Shown: one piece after another, positions 1 through 10,420 of the stretch | Position numbering within the stretch: position 1 is the first letter of the stretch | Layout of the letters: each line of letters opens with the position of its first letter | From: Pleurodeles waltl | Taxonomy: Eukaryota; Chordata; Amphibia; Caudata; Salamandridae | Assembly: GCF_031143425.1 (NCBI RefSeq) | Contig: NC_090440.1 | Coordinates: 1,269,683,123-1,269,747,122 of the forward strand | DNA: 64,000 nt | Reading direction: 5' to 3' | Notes under the pieces: model-generated | What the model saw: only the letters and a program-made list of their open reading frames with translations | The model's database searches: none | What the model was told of the DNA's origin: nothing | Translations under genes and position numbers: made by a program

Positions 1-164
1 TATCTTCTCCTGTCTCTGGCTCCTCCTCCTCCTCTGCTGGGCGGCGTGGGCTCTCCTCCTCACTGCTATCATGTATATCTCCGCCATCTTGAGTAACCCA
101 GATGCCTTCTGGGTCCCCTTTTATACTTTGATAATGGTTACCACCTGCTCTGAGTTAGTGGTAA

Positions 165-408
165 ATTGCAAGTGCAAAATGGGCTTTTTGCGACTAGTCG
201 CAATTTGCGAGTTGCTATTGCATATGGTTTGCGACTCGCAAATTGCGACTTCCCATTTGCGGGTCGCAAATTTTGCGAGTCGGTAACGGCTAGCGTCGCA
301 TTTTGCGAGTCGGAAATGGGATTATTACATCCCATTTCCGATTTTGCGGGGTCGCAAATTGCGAATCGGGCCATTTGCGACTCGCTAAAGTTTGCTAAAT
401 CTGGCCCT
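165..408. repeat. CGC-rich palindromic repeat (MITE-like)
   Basis: The stretch is built from short inverted and direct copies of motifs such as TTGCGACTCGC, GCAAATTGCGA and TTTTGCGAGTCG, so that much of it can fold back on itself (for example GGAAATGGGA near 313 pairs with TCCCATTTCC near 329). It contains no gene. I see the repeats directly; calling it a miniature inverted-repeat element is an inference, because no clean target-site duplication could be fixed. It abuts the truncated LTR that follows. Confidence 0.5.
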
Positions 409-410
409 AA

Positions 411-720
411 GACTCTTATTATTTTTAAAATTCATAACTTGACTTATGTGTTGGATTTTTGTCATTTTGGTCTTGTTTTGTTTAGATAAATATTATCTAT
501 TTTTGTGTGATTTTGTAGTGTTTTCACTGAGTTACTGTGTGTGTTGGTACAAATACGTTACATCTTGCTTCTGAAGTTAAGCCTGCCTGCTCGTGCCAAG
601 ATACCCAGTGAGTGAGCGGGGGTTAGCTGAGGGTGATTCTCCTTTATCCTGATTAGAATGAGGGTCCTTGCTTGGACAGGGCGTAACTTGACTGACAATT
701 GAAGACCCCATTTCTAACAA
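411..720 (-). repeat. 3' LTR, truncated at its far end
   Basis: This is the second copy of the LTR at 1379-1764 and starts TGTTAGAAATGGGG at 720 on the minus strand. About the last 60 bases present in the other copy are missing; the sequence passes into the CGC-rich repeat near 410. The truncation removes the terminal CA and any target-site duplication on that side. Confidence 0.55.
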
Positions 721-730
721 TCATGTTCCC

Positions 731-1302
731 CTATTGCTGCTGTGGCAAGTGTTGTGGACAATTCCCTTGCACTCCTGTTTGAGCTACTTTAATCTGCATC
801 ACCTTCACCGTCTCTTTCAAATTTTTCTGCTTCAACTCAATCTCATCACTACAGTATTTAGCATACTGCAAGACCTCATCAATCGGCTTTGCTTGCCAGC
901 AAATCAAATGACTCTTCATCATCTGGCTAATTTCGGGTCTCAATCCCTCCACAAATCTGAACACAAAATGGAGCATGTAGTTCGCCTCAATTGTCTCTTT
1001 ACCACTATAATGCTTGAATGCCTGCAGCAATCTCTCATAATACGCATGAATCAACTCCTTTGCTTCCTGAGCTGTCCTGTCAATCCTCTGCCAATCAAAA
1101 TTCTTGGGTGAAATTTCAAAAACTCAATCACCTTACAGTAATATTTCATTACCTCAGGGGACGGTGCACCTGTATTTTTGTCTCTCCCCGGTTCACTTGT
1201 TGGCCAATCTACACTCCTCTTACACTCGATCCCCAAATCAGTTGGACCTACTATCTCTGGTAATGTGTTCAAGTCCTCTTGTAGGCACTTTGCAAGTTTC
1301 AC
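731..1302 (-). pseudogene. Gag capsid-like remnant
   Basis: The minus strand reads a capsid-like segment with the pattern YYERLLQAF..YSG, then FVEGLRPEI, then an acidic and lysine-rich stretch (DEIELKQKN), as in the C-terminal capsid region of retroviral and Ty3-type Gag. The frame breaks near 1060-1105: the upstream 83-codon piece (1051-1302) and the downstream 107-codon piece (731-1054) lie in different frames. The reading stops at the LTR junction, so nucleocapsid and everything beyond are missing. Family assignment is by motif recognition only. Confidence 0.55.
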
Positions 1303-1378
1303 AAACCTGTCTGTCTGCTGATACCACTCTACTGGTTTCTCTCTCGCTAACCTTTTCCGACGTACACTCGCCCGTGCG

Positions 1379-1764
1379 TGTTATTTTGGCGCAACCCAGG
1401 TACTTTTCAATGCTAACTGTGTTTTTACTGTTTTCTCAAGGATGTCAAACTCTTTTGCTTTTAAAATTAATAACTTGACTTGTGTATGTTGGATTTTTGT
1501 CTATTTGGTCTTGTTTTGTTTAGATGAATATTTCCTATTTTTCTAAACCTGTGTTGTGTCATTGTGTGGTGTTTTCACTGAATTAAGTGTGTGTTGGCAC
1601 AAATACTTTACAACTAGACTGAAGTTAAATCTGCCTGCTTGTGCCAAGCTACTAAGGGGGAGGGGGGCTTCGCTGAGGGTGATTCTCCTTTACCATGACT
1701 AGAGTGAGGGTCTTTGTTTGGACAGGGGGTAACCTGACTGCCAACCAAAGACCCCATTTCTAAC
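1379..1764 (-). repeat. 5' LTR of the truncated retroelement
   Basis: On the minus strand it starts TGTTAGAAATGGGG and plausibly ends CCAAAATAACA, giving TG...CA ends over about 386 bases. The upstream two thirds match the second copy at 411-720. No convincing tRNA primer-binding site follows, so the lower boundary is uncertain. Confidence 0.55.
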
Positions 1765-2999
1765 ACTTCTTACATGTGTGCGCCATTTGAAGGCACACTC
1801 AGTAGAGGTAAAATGCCATGGATGTTTGCTTTTGTGCACATAGGTCACCCTTCCTGCACATTTACAAAGTAACATAATGGATGTTTTGGCACTGCTAAGT
1901 GGGCTGTTTTCTGCAGCATACACAGAAGTGGCATATCGCCATTGTAGACTGTTTATGTCCAGGAAGGGACACCTACCTGCACATAGACACTCCCCTCAAC
2001 ACAGACACATTTGCACTGTAGTCCCAGTATGCCTGTGTTGGTGCTGGCTGCTGAGTTATATCCCGGTGCAGGCAGAGGCGCAGACCTGCCCCACACTCTA
2101 GGTAATACGGGGCAGGTCTGTGTTGAAAATTCAGCGCAGTGCAGTGCTGCTGATGCTGGCACATCACTGTGCTGCATCTGTTTCTCACATATGTGGCTCA
2201 TCGTTATCACACAAGAACATGCACAGACTTGGGTGGCAGATATATGTACAGATACATATATATATTACTAAATAGTGGGGCAGAATACTGGCTATTGGCT
2301 AAAACATTGACTCTTGTAGTTGATCTATGTGAAGAAGCAGGCAACAACTCAGGTGCCTGCCTGTTTTCAATCACAGAGCAGCAACACATACCTCCATCAT
2401 GTGCGTGCCATATGTAACATATGGTACATCATGGTGGATGTCAGGACACTGATTTTGGGAACCCTGTCACTAAGGTTGCACTTGGCTTGTTTGACACCAT
2501 AAATGGAAATGCTACACGTGATATGTCGAAATTGGCTTCTTGATGACAAGGGAACAGCCATGTGATCAACCAGCCTAAGCTAGAAATATAAGTTGACTCC
2601 AGTGAAGGAACAGGGTAACCAAATTGATGTTGAGACTATATTTTTTGGGTGCCACCTACAGCAGGAAGCTTCAACTTTAATTACCCCATTCACACAGTTG
2701 TAATGGCAATGATGGATGTACATGCAATTTTGTGCATAGGAAACATGTACCCTTACACCATTTCACATGTGTGTCTGATATTTGACACTTTTATGGGTAT
2801 ATGTGATTCAGAATGTACACACAGAGAGGAATGTGCTATTTGTCTGCAACCAGTGCAGAGCTAAGCTCTCTTAAATGCTGCTTGCTTTAGACTCTAAACT
2901 TCCTGTCCTGACCCTTGACAAGACATACTGCAGTCAACCTTATGTCCCCCTGGCATGCACATGCAAATGAGGATGTTGCAATACAAAAGGGGTACTTAC
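1765..2999. other. No recognisable gene or repeat
   Basis: I see only short chance frames here. The base composition is mixed, with TG/CA-rich patches such as the ATATATGTACAGATACATATATAT stretch near 2240. Its position suggests it is the downstream arm of the older Harbinger element, but nothing in it proves this. Confidence 0.4.
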
Positions 3000-3284
3000 C
3001 AACTGGTCCTCCAATCCGAATCACCAGGTGATCCAGTAGATCTTCCTCCTGTGCAATGAGGTCTGCCCAATGGTGCTTGATTTGTTGGTCATATGCATAA
3101 TACCAAAGATCCTGCATTGGTGATGGAGCACCTTGCCCCAACACAGCTTCTGTGTCTCCTTTGGGTAGCCCTGGATGACCCAGCCACCCACACTCAACAT
3201 CATGGGGAGATAGTGCTTGACCAACCAGATGAACCCTCCCAGTTCATCTCCACTCATTCTTTCCTCTCTCCCTTTCCTCAACAT
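3000..3284 (-). pseudogene. Decayed Myb/SANT-like exon of an older Harbinger element
   Basis: On the minus strand the first frame reads MSGDELGGFIWLVKHYLP followed by a TQKLCWGKVLHH segment. After a frame change the sequence reads YDQQIKHHWADLIAQEEDLL, the signature of the last helix of a Myb/SANT-like DNA-binding domain (Q.K.RW.D...). It ends at a good splice donor, G|GTAAGT, at 2999-3000. At least one frameshift splits the domain. It is clearly different in sequence from the Myb genes of copies A-D. It probably belonged with the nuclease exons at 6982-7369 and 14380-15123, on the same strand; that link is inferred. Confidence 0.55.
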
Positions 3285-3420
3285 ATTGCTTTATCTTCCA
3301 TTGCAAATAAAATAGCCCCAAAAATAATAAAACACTACCCCACCTAGCCCCAAATAACCCAACAGACTATGCTACCCTAAGACAAACATCTGACAAAAAC
3401 ATTACTATAGTAGGATGTTT

Positions 3421-3740
3421 TTTGACATCCGGCAATTCTTTTTGACGCATGATGGTCGTGCTTGGTATATTTTCCATGAAGGCTGGCAAGGCCTGTTGAC
3501 TTGCGATTGAAGCGCAGGGGCCAGGTGTCATTTTGTTGTTTAGCAAAGTATGGAGTATTGCCGTTTATGTGATAAAAGTTGACGCATAAGGGGAAAGCGT
3601 GTTTTTTTGCTCACGAAGACTGACAAGGCCTGTCGACTTGCAAATTGGCATGCAGGGGCCAGGTGTCATTTTATTGATTAGTGATGAATAGAGAACTGCT
3701 ATTTTGCGTCAAAAATGTGGAAGCATAATGGGAATGCGTG
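3421..3740 (+). repeat. Degenerate tandem repeat, period about 135 bp, ~2.3 copies
   Basis: The motif GACGCAT.A (3443 and 3580, with a weaker third start near 3710) is followed each time by AAG.CTG.CAAGGCCTGT.GACTTGC and GCAGGGGCCAGGTGTCATTTT. Units differ by many substitutions, so the duplication is old. No coding content. Confidence 0.6.
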
Positions 3741-6700
3741 GATTTGGTTTGAAAGGCTTACAGTGCATCCAGATTCACATACCTTGTTATAGGGACTATG
3801 CATGTATGTAGTCAATTGTGGTATGGCTATGCGTGTGTGCATGTGCATTCATATATGTAACGGTAACATCGGAATGTGTCATCATATGTTTGTATGTGTG
3901 TATGATGCATGCGATGACTGATACTGTTTGCATATATGCAGGTTAGTAGACTTTGTCCACATACAGGTTTCCGCATGTGTACTGGGGGTGAAAATATGTG
4001 ATGTAACACATAATTGTGGGTCTACCACATTGTCATGCCTGATTTCCAAATGTACATTTGACAACACAACTTTAGATATGATGGTCTTTGTCTGATACAT
4101 GTTCATGCATTTGATACCCTTGACAAAACATAGTCAAAGGATGCAGTGGACTATGGCTGAGTTGATTTCACATAACCCATGGCAATGTGAGTGCATGTGT
4201 GTCCACACTGTGGTTCAGGGTTTATGATGCTATGCTACACATGTAAAAAATAGTTCCACATGCATATATGATGCAGGAGATGCCCTACTGACATATGTCA
4301 ATGAAGGCTGGTATGTGACATGTGTGTGTGGAAAGATATATGTAGTGTATTATGTGTAATGAATGCCACAGCAGTCTGTTCATGGGATATGAAACCTCCC
4401 AAATCTATCTTCCTGCATGGACACATGTTGACCATTGTTTCATGGCCGTATATTCATATCCGTTCTACCTGTTTCCCTACAATGAAACATATCTGAAGGT
4501 CATATAAGTCTATGTATGATCATGTGATACATAAAAATCTTCATTAGTGGAAAGTTTACTTTTGTGCATACTACAAACACAATACCAGGTCTGTACCATG
4601 GAAGTGGTACATGTGTGATGAGGATTCAGACATATGTGTGAAAGACACAAACTTGGTCATTACAATCGACCACAACATGTTTGTTTTGACTATTACATAC
4701 AATGGCCTACAACTGTATAGCAGGATTGCTGTCAGGCAATGATGGCACCCGAGTCATCATTGCTCCTGTGGCACTTTGTGTGGCCACATAGACCCATGGT
4801 TGCGTGTATTGACGTAGGTTGACGGTGATCCACTCAGCTCAGTCCACTGTACAAAAGCATCAGGCGCCTGAGTGTGTCAAGAGTCAAAGTAGTCTCAGGA
4901 GGGGAGTTGGGGGTATAGGGTAGAGATCTACCGTCATCATGATAGCTCTTCAACAGCACATTGCACAGTCCCATGCAGACATACACCTGCAAAAATGTGT
5001 TCCTATGGCCTGGGATGTTTTGTTTCCTTTGGGATACTTGATGGCATGCTTGCCCTGTCATGTACAGGGGTCTGGCTGCTTGTTTGTGTCGGACATCATT
5101 TTTCATGGTTTGACACAAATGGTTATACAATTTTTGGATTTTCCATATGAAGCTTGTTAGGGCATGTATTTCTAGTGTAACTTGCTTATGTTTTCCAACC
5201 CAGCGGACAGAATTTGTCATCTGTCACTGCCTTCTGTTACAATAGTCTGCGATGGACAACCACATCATTGTTGTTGTTGCAAACATGAATGGGTTATGTA
5301 CTGACCTATACATCCTCTGTGAATATATGTCTGGTGATCACATGGTAACATTGTTGTGTTGTACAGTCAGTATTGGTTTATGTGTGTACCTTCTCCAATA
5401 TTAACGGCATATCTTGTTTGGAATTGATTTGTTCCTACATTGCTGGCATTCTTTAGACTGCTTACCCTTTGTACACATCTTCTACTGCAACATTGTCCAG
5501 TTATACATGGACAGGAGGCTATGTGAGACCTGTGTACTTCGAAGAGTAACACATCTTCTACTGGCTACGTGATAGCATCCCTCCCATTTCCAGGCTTTGC
5601 CTGATTACATGACTTCCACACACACATGACAGTACACCAGCCACAGCACTTGTGTAGTGTCCAAGTGACCTCCCCTTGTTGTATCTCCAAGTGTCTGAGC
5701 GAGTCTCTCCGATGTTCTTCCACATCCTTTGGTGTATATGGGCATGCACTCACATCTGCATTCCACAACTTATGTCACATGAGTGTATCTTGTTAGTGTG
5801 TGGAGTCATCTCAGCAATGACTATGTGATTTGCCACATGCAACATTTCTGTCTCCTTCTTCACCCATCCTGTGACATGTTTGTATATTTCTAGACTTACA
5901 TGCACATCCACAACTGGGCAGACATTTTAGGGTTTTGGTCCCAGTAGGTCACTTTCTCTTGGTCAGACATCTGAGTGTCAATGAGATATGTGTTTTCAGA
6001 TGTTGTGTGCGATGGTATCATACAGACTATACTGGGTTACCTTGCAGACACACACCAACCATTGTAGGTAATTGCTAACCCTTTCCTACCTAGGCCACAC
6101 CCCAGTACAGAAAACTTCACATGTATTTCCAGATTAGTTGCAAGCATATGTCAAGACAACACAATTGTGTGACATTTGTCTAAGAATGAACTTTGGAAGT
6201 GCTACAGACTCTGCCTACATTCCACCCACTCATTCATGTGGTGGTACATTCTCCTACTTTATTGATCATTCTTGGCCTTAGGGCATATGTGGGGAGAGTA
6301 GATCAGCACCCATTGCTGCTTCACTTGTCTTGCAACCCTTAGCGTACTCTACACGCAAAATGTGTGTGCTATATTTGAGAGACAGCGCACCATGTGACAG
6401 AGTTGGGGCTAATAGTACTCACAGTAAGTAACGCCATAGATATACGGTGCAGGGTTAGGGTCAATCTTTTGGCCCCTGACCCAGACCAGTACATGATGGT
6501 CAATTGATAAAAATGGTGTTCCTCCTTGTCACACCTGCTCAGTACTGGTGTTACAGCTACCCACCTGAGATGTGCCAGTTTATTTTCTTAGTTTCAAGTA
6601 CACCATTTTGAAAGAGCCCCTACCATATGTATACCCCCCTTGCATACATCCTGCCTGGCGTAGGTATGAAGTGGTGCAAAGGGTCGGAATTGGCACAATG

Positions 6701-6981
6701 CATACATTACGTCAATTAGTATTTCTGGTGTGTGGATCTAGGCCTTTGAGGGCCACATGAGCAGGAGTAATGTGACGCTGATGTGCTGCATGGAGGTGCT
6801 AGACCCTCTTAAATCACAACCTATGTTCCAACATTCTTTGTAACTGTTGTGGTTTTTCCCTACACTCTGAGATATGAGCAACTTTCCAATGGTACATGAG
6901 CAGAGAATGAGTATGCAATGGACAATCTGGTGCAAAGTGATTGAATGGTGATATTTACAGGGTGATTTTGTTGTACAGTGT
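3741..6981. other. Long stretch without a recognisable gene
   Basis: The sequence is rich in TGTATG/CATATG-type words and has only short frames. The longest, 128 codons on the minus strand at 4834-5220, shows no family motif I recognise and has no matching copy elsewhere in the window. The stretch lies between the old Myb/SANT exon and the old nuclease exon on the same strand, so it is most simply the intergenic part of the older Harbinger element. Confidence 0.4.
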
Positions 6982-7369
6982 CTAGGTGTAGAAGTTTAGT
7001 AAAATGTGTTGTTGTATCCTGCAAACTCCTGCAGCAGTATTTTGTTGGCCCCCCTCCTCCTGTGCTGCACCATTGTCATCTTCCTTCTCATTGTGGACAT
7101 CTACCAGTTTATCCCTGGGGATATTAGTCTGAATACATATGTTATGCAAGATTGCACAAACAAGGATCATCTTGCATACCAGGGGTGTTGCAGACAAGGG
7201 GCTTCCTTCTGTCAGGGCCAGGGACCTGCACTTTCACTTCAGGAGCCCAAATGTCCTTTCCTCCACATTTGTGTCCTTATGCATCCTTCATTGTATGTCC
7301 GATCTTCCTCCATTGTCTGGTTGCCAAAAGGGGTTATCACCCATGGCTGGATACCTTAAACTTGGTCGG
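6982..7369 (-). pseudogene. Older HARBI1-like nuclease, C-terminal exon (broken)
   Basis: The minus strand has a splice acceptor TTCCTTTGCAG ending at 7370. After it the sequence reads, across frame breaks, a GIQPWVITPF block (matching the G-I-R-P-W-L-M-T-P region of HARBI1-type transposases), then EERTFGLLK (the region of the catalytic Glu), then VCKMILVCAILHNICI and an acidic tail. Two internal stops and two frame changes make it non-functional. Its acceptor phase joins correctly to the exon at 14380-15123, so the two are one gene split by an intron of about 7 kb that has received foreign insertions. Confidence 0.75.
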
Positions 7370-7824
7370 CTGCAAAGGAATGTGAGAACATGTGTCTGTC
7401 ATGCATATTTATGGTTTTCTATGTTCCATGGCAAATGTTAGTTTTAAGTGGAGTGGTGACTCAGTCTTGCATCTGGTATTGAGCGTGTTCCTGTTTTGTT
7501 GAATGGTTTGCATTGGTTTGTGGTAGTGTACATTACTATCATGGGGTGTGGGTCAGACACCTGGTGTTGTGAAATTAAATCTGGACTGACAGTTTCATCA
7601 TGCAAATTATGTGTTGTGTTGTCTCTATTTGAGGCTGTGTCCTAATGTCAGTGGAACTTATCACCTCCTTGCACCACAATAGTGTCATTTGTATTGACAC
7701 TATGGTAGCCCCACAAGGCCAACCTCAGGCCACCATGTTTCCATGTGGCGCTAAGCATGCAGTGTGACACTTAGCGACCCTTTGTGGCAGATTATGCCTG
7801 TGCCAGCCATCATGTGTACAAGGG

Positions 7825-8175
7825 GGAGATTCACAAAATAGGTGGACTAGCAAAATTGGTGCAGAGGAATCTCCAAGGTTCCTAGACATGATTTATCACA
7901 GATATTTTCAACACCTGCAAAGAGCAAGAGTTAGAACGGGGCACTCCACAGTTTTGAATGGGTTCCTATGTACTGTGCATGAAATGGTCAGGTATGTTCT
8001 CAGTACTCCTACAGAGTCCAACTATGGCATCCATTATCTTGACATTATTGCACCTGCTGTGCACCATGGTGTGCCGTTTATTGTATACAGGGCACACATG
8101 GTGGCAGTATAGTGGGGCAAAGGGGCACAATTACAGTGGCGTTGCTATTAATGCTGCACCACTTTACTGACATGT
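7825..8175. repeat. Degenerate copy of the 35.6 kb miniature element
   Basis: It shares ordered blocks with the clean element at 35610-36138: a CCTATGTACT block, then CACCATGGTGTGCCGT, then GCACACATGGTGGC, and last GCACCACTTT. Identity between blocks is low, so this is an old copy. It contains no gene and its exact ends cannot be placed. Confidence 0.5.
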
Positions 8176-10420
8176 GGCCCTCAGTCCTTCCATTTAGACC
8201 TGCAGAAGAGTGATGTTCTGAGACTTTGAACATATTTTGTGTGCAATGATATAGGTGTTGAGCCCTTTGTGTAGCTTGTGATTCCCATCCATTTTCCCTT
8301 GGAAAAGCTCCAAAAGTTTTGTTGTTGGCAATTGCAGGCTAACATACATATCTGCATGGGGATCATGGACACATTGTGGAACAGTTTGTATGGTGTGTTT
8401 AGTGATGTATGCATGCATTTTCAGACACCTGTGCTCTGCAGTGCATGAGCAGTCCTGCTAAGTCCCATGTCTCCTCATCCACATGCATCTGTGGCCTCTC
8501 CCAGCATATTTTCAGGAGTCGAGCTTCCACAGTGCCCTGTTGGTACCCTAGTATCCTGTTAGGGAGTTGTGGAATTACTAGGTATGATTGTAGTTGTGTT
8601 GTGAGGTGTCCATCTCTTCACATGGTCTTTCATGGCTGGTGATGTTTTATTCCTATGTGTGCAGCACAATGCACCAGAGAGGTGAAGGTGGACACAATGG
8701 GTACATCTGGAATGTGTGAGAAAGTAGCCTCTTTCTAGCATGGTTACCCCCATTTTTGGCCTGTTGTCAGTGTCTGCCAGTGTGTTTTTACTGTCTAACT
8801 GGGATCCTGCTAGCCAGGACCCTAGTGCTCATAGTTCAAACCCTATTTGTCAGTGTGTTTTTACTGTCTCACTGGGGTCCTTCTAGCCAGGACCCCAGTG
8901 CTCATAGTTTGTGGCCTATATGTGTTGTCATTATGTTTCACTGTATCACTGAAGCTCTGCTAACCGGAACTCCAATGCTTATGCTCTCTTTGTGTACCAA
9001 ATTGGTCACTATAGTTTATTGACTCCATATTCCACTTCTGATTGACACATTGGACTCCCCTTATAAGTCCCTAGTATATGGTACATAGGTACCAAGGGCA
9101 TTGGGGTTCCAGGAGATCCTTTTGGGCTGCTGCATTTCTTTTGCCACCCATAAGGAGCTCATACAAACCTTTCATCAGGACTGCCACTGCAGCCTGTGTG
9201 AAATAGTGCACACACTATTTCACAGTCATTTTTCACTGCACCAGGTAATTTATAAGTCACCTATATGTCTAACCTTCATTTACTGAAGGCTAGGTGCAAA
9301 GTTATTGTGTGTGAGGGCACCCTTGCACTAGCAAATGGTACTCTCCTTGCATAATCCAGTCTATACCAGTTCAGGGACCCCCAGTCCCTACTCTGGCATG
9401 AAACTGGACAAAGGGAAGGGGAGTGACCACTCCCCTGTCCATCACCACCCCAGAGGTGGTGCCCAGAGCTCCTCCAGAGTGTCCCTGGTGTTAGCCATCT
9501 TGGATTCCAAGGTGTGGGGACACTCAGAATACCTCTGAGTGGCCAGTGCCAGCTGGTGACATCAGAGACCCCTCCTGATGGTTGCATACCTGGGTAGGTA
9601 GCCAATCCCCCGTTCAGGGCTATTAAGGGTCCCTCCTCTGGGTGCTTCCCCAGATTCGGTTAGGGAAGATTCCTCCAGGACTCCTCTGCATCCTCTGCTT
9701 CAGCTTCTGACCTTCGGATAAACCGCAGACTGCTCCAGGAACAGCTGTAACTGCAGCAAAGTATCCTGGAAGACTCCTGTGACCTGCAGCTTCAGCTCCA
9801 GCCAGCAATTGCAATGGTTTCCAAAGTGTGCATGCTCTGAAGACTGCCTGTCTGCACCCTGCACCAGAAGAACCGAAGGAATCTCCTGTGGAGTGATGGA
9901 GTCACTTCCCTGCTTCAGCAGGCACCTCTCTGCGACGACAACTGGTACACTGGGACTCCTCTCTTGTCCAGGAGCATGATCCCTGGAACACAGGTGGTGG
10001 ACCAAAGTGAACCAGACTGTCCAAAGGTCCAGCTGTCCAAATTTGGTGAAGGTAAGAGCTTTCCTCCCCATGCAGCGACAGTACCCCTGTGCACCGCGTC
10101 TTCTGCAGCTACTTGGGCTTCTGTGCACTTCTTCTAAAAGTTCTTTGTGCACAGCGTAGCCCAGGTCCGCAGCACTCCATCCTGTGACGCACAGCTCTCT
10201 GAGTTGTTCTCCGGTGGTGTGGAATCCTCCTGTGTAGAACTGTGACAACTGCACTTTGCAACTCCTTTGTCCCCATGTTCTGGGACTCCTGTGGGTGCTG
10301 CCTAATCTTCTGAGGGCTCTCTGAAGTGCTGCATGCCCCCTCTGTCTCCTCAGTCCAAGTTGAGACCCCCAGGTCCCTCCTGGGCCCAGGCAGCTCCTCT
10401 TTATTGCAAACCGCTTACTT

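Larger units (their letters stand above)
411..1764 (-). mobile_element. Truncated LTR retroelement: LTR, gag remnant, LTR
   Basis: Read on the minus strand, a 5' LTR beginning TGTTAGAAATGGGG (1764 downward) is followed by a gag-like remnant and then by a second copy of the same LTR beginning at 720. Both LTR copies share long blocks (CTGAGGGTGATTCTCCTTTA on the plus strand, for instance) but differ at many positions and by small gaps, so the insertion is old. No protease, polymerase or envelope region lies between the LTRs, so the body was deleted or the element was never autonomous. The capsid-like region suggests a retrovirus-like or Ty3-like element; I cannot decide which. Confidence 0.65.

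Noticed and set aside
4834..5220. 128-codon minus-strand frame that might be a host exon
   Set aside because: No family motif, no second copy and no convincing splice sites; left as unassigned sequence.
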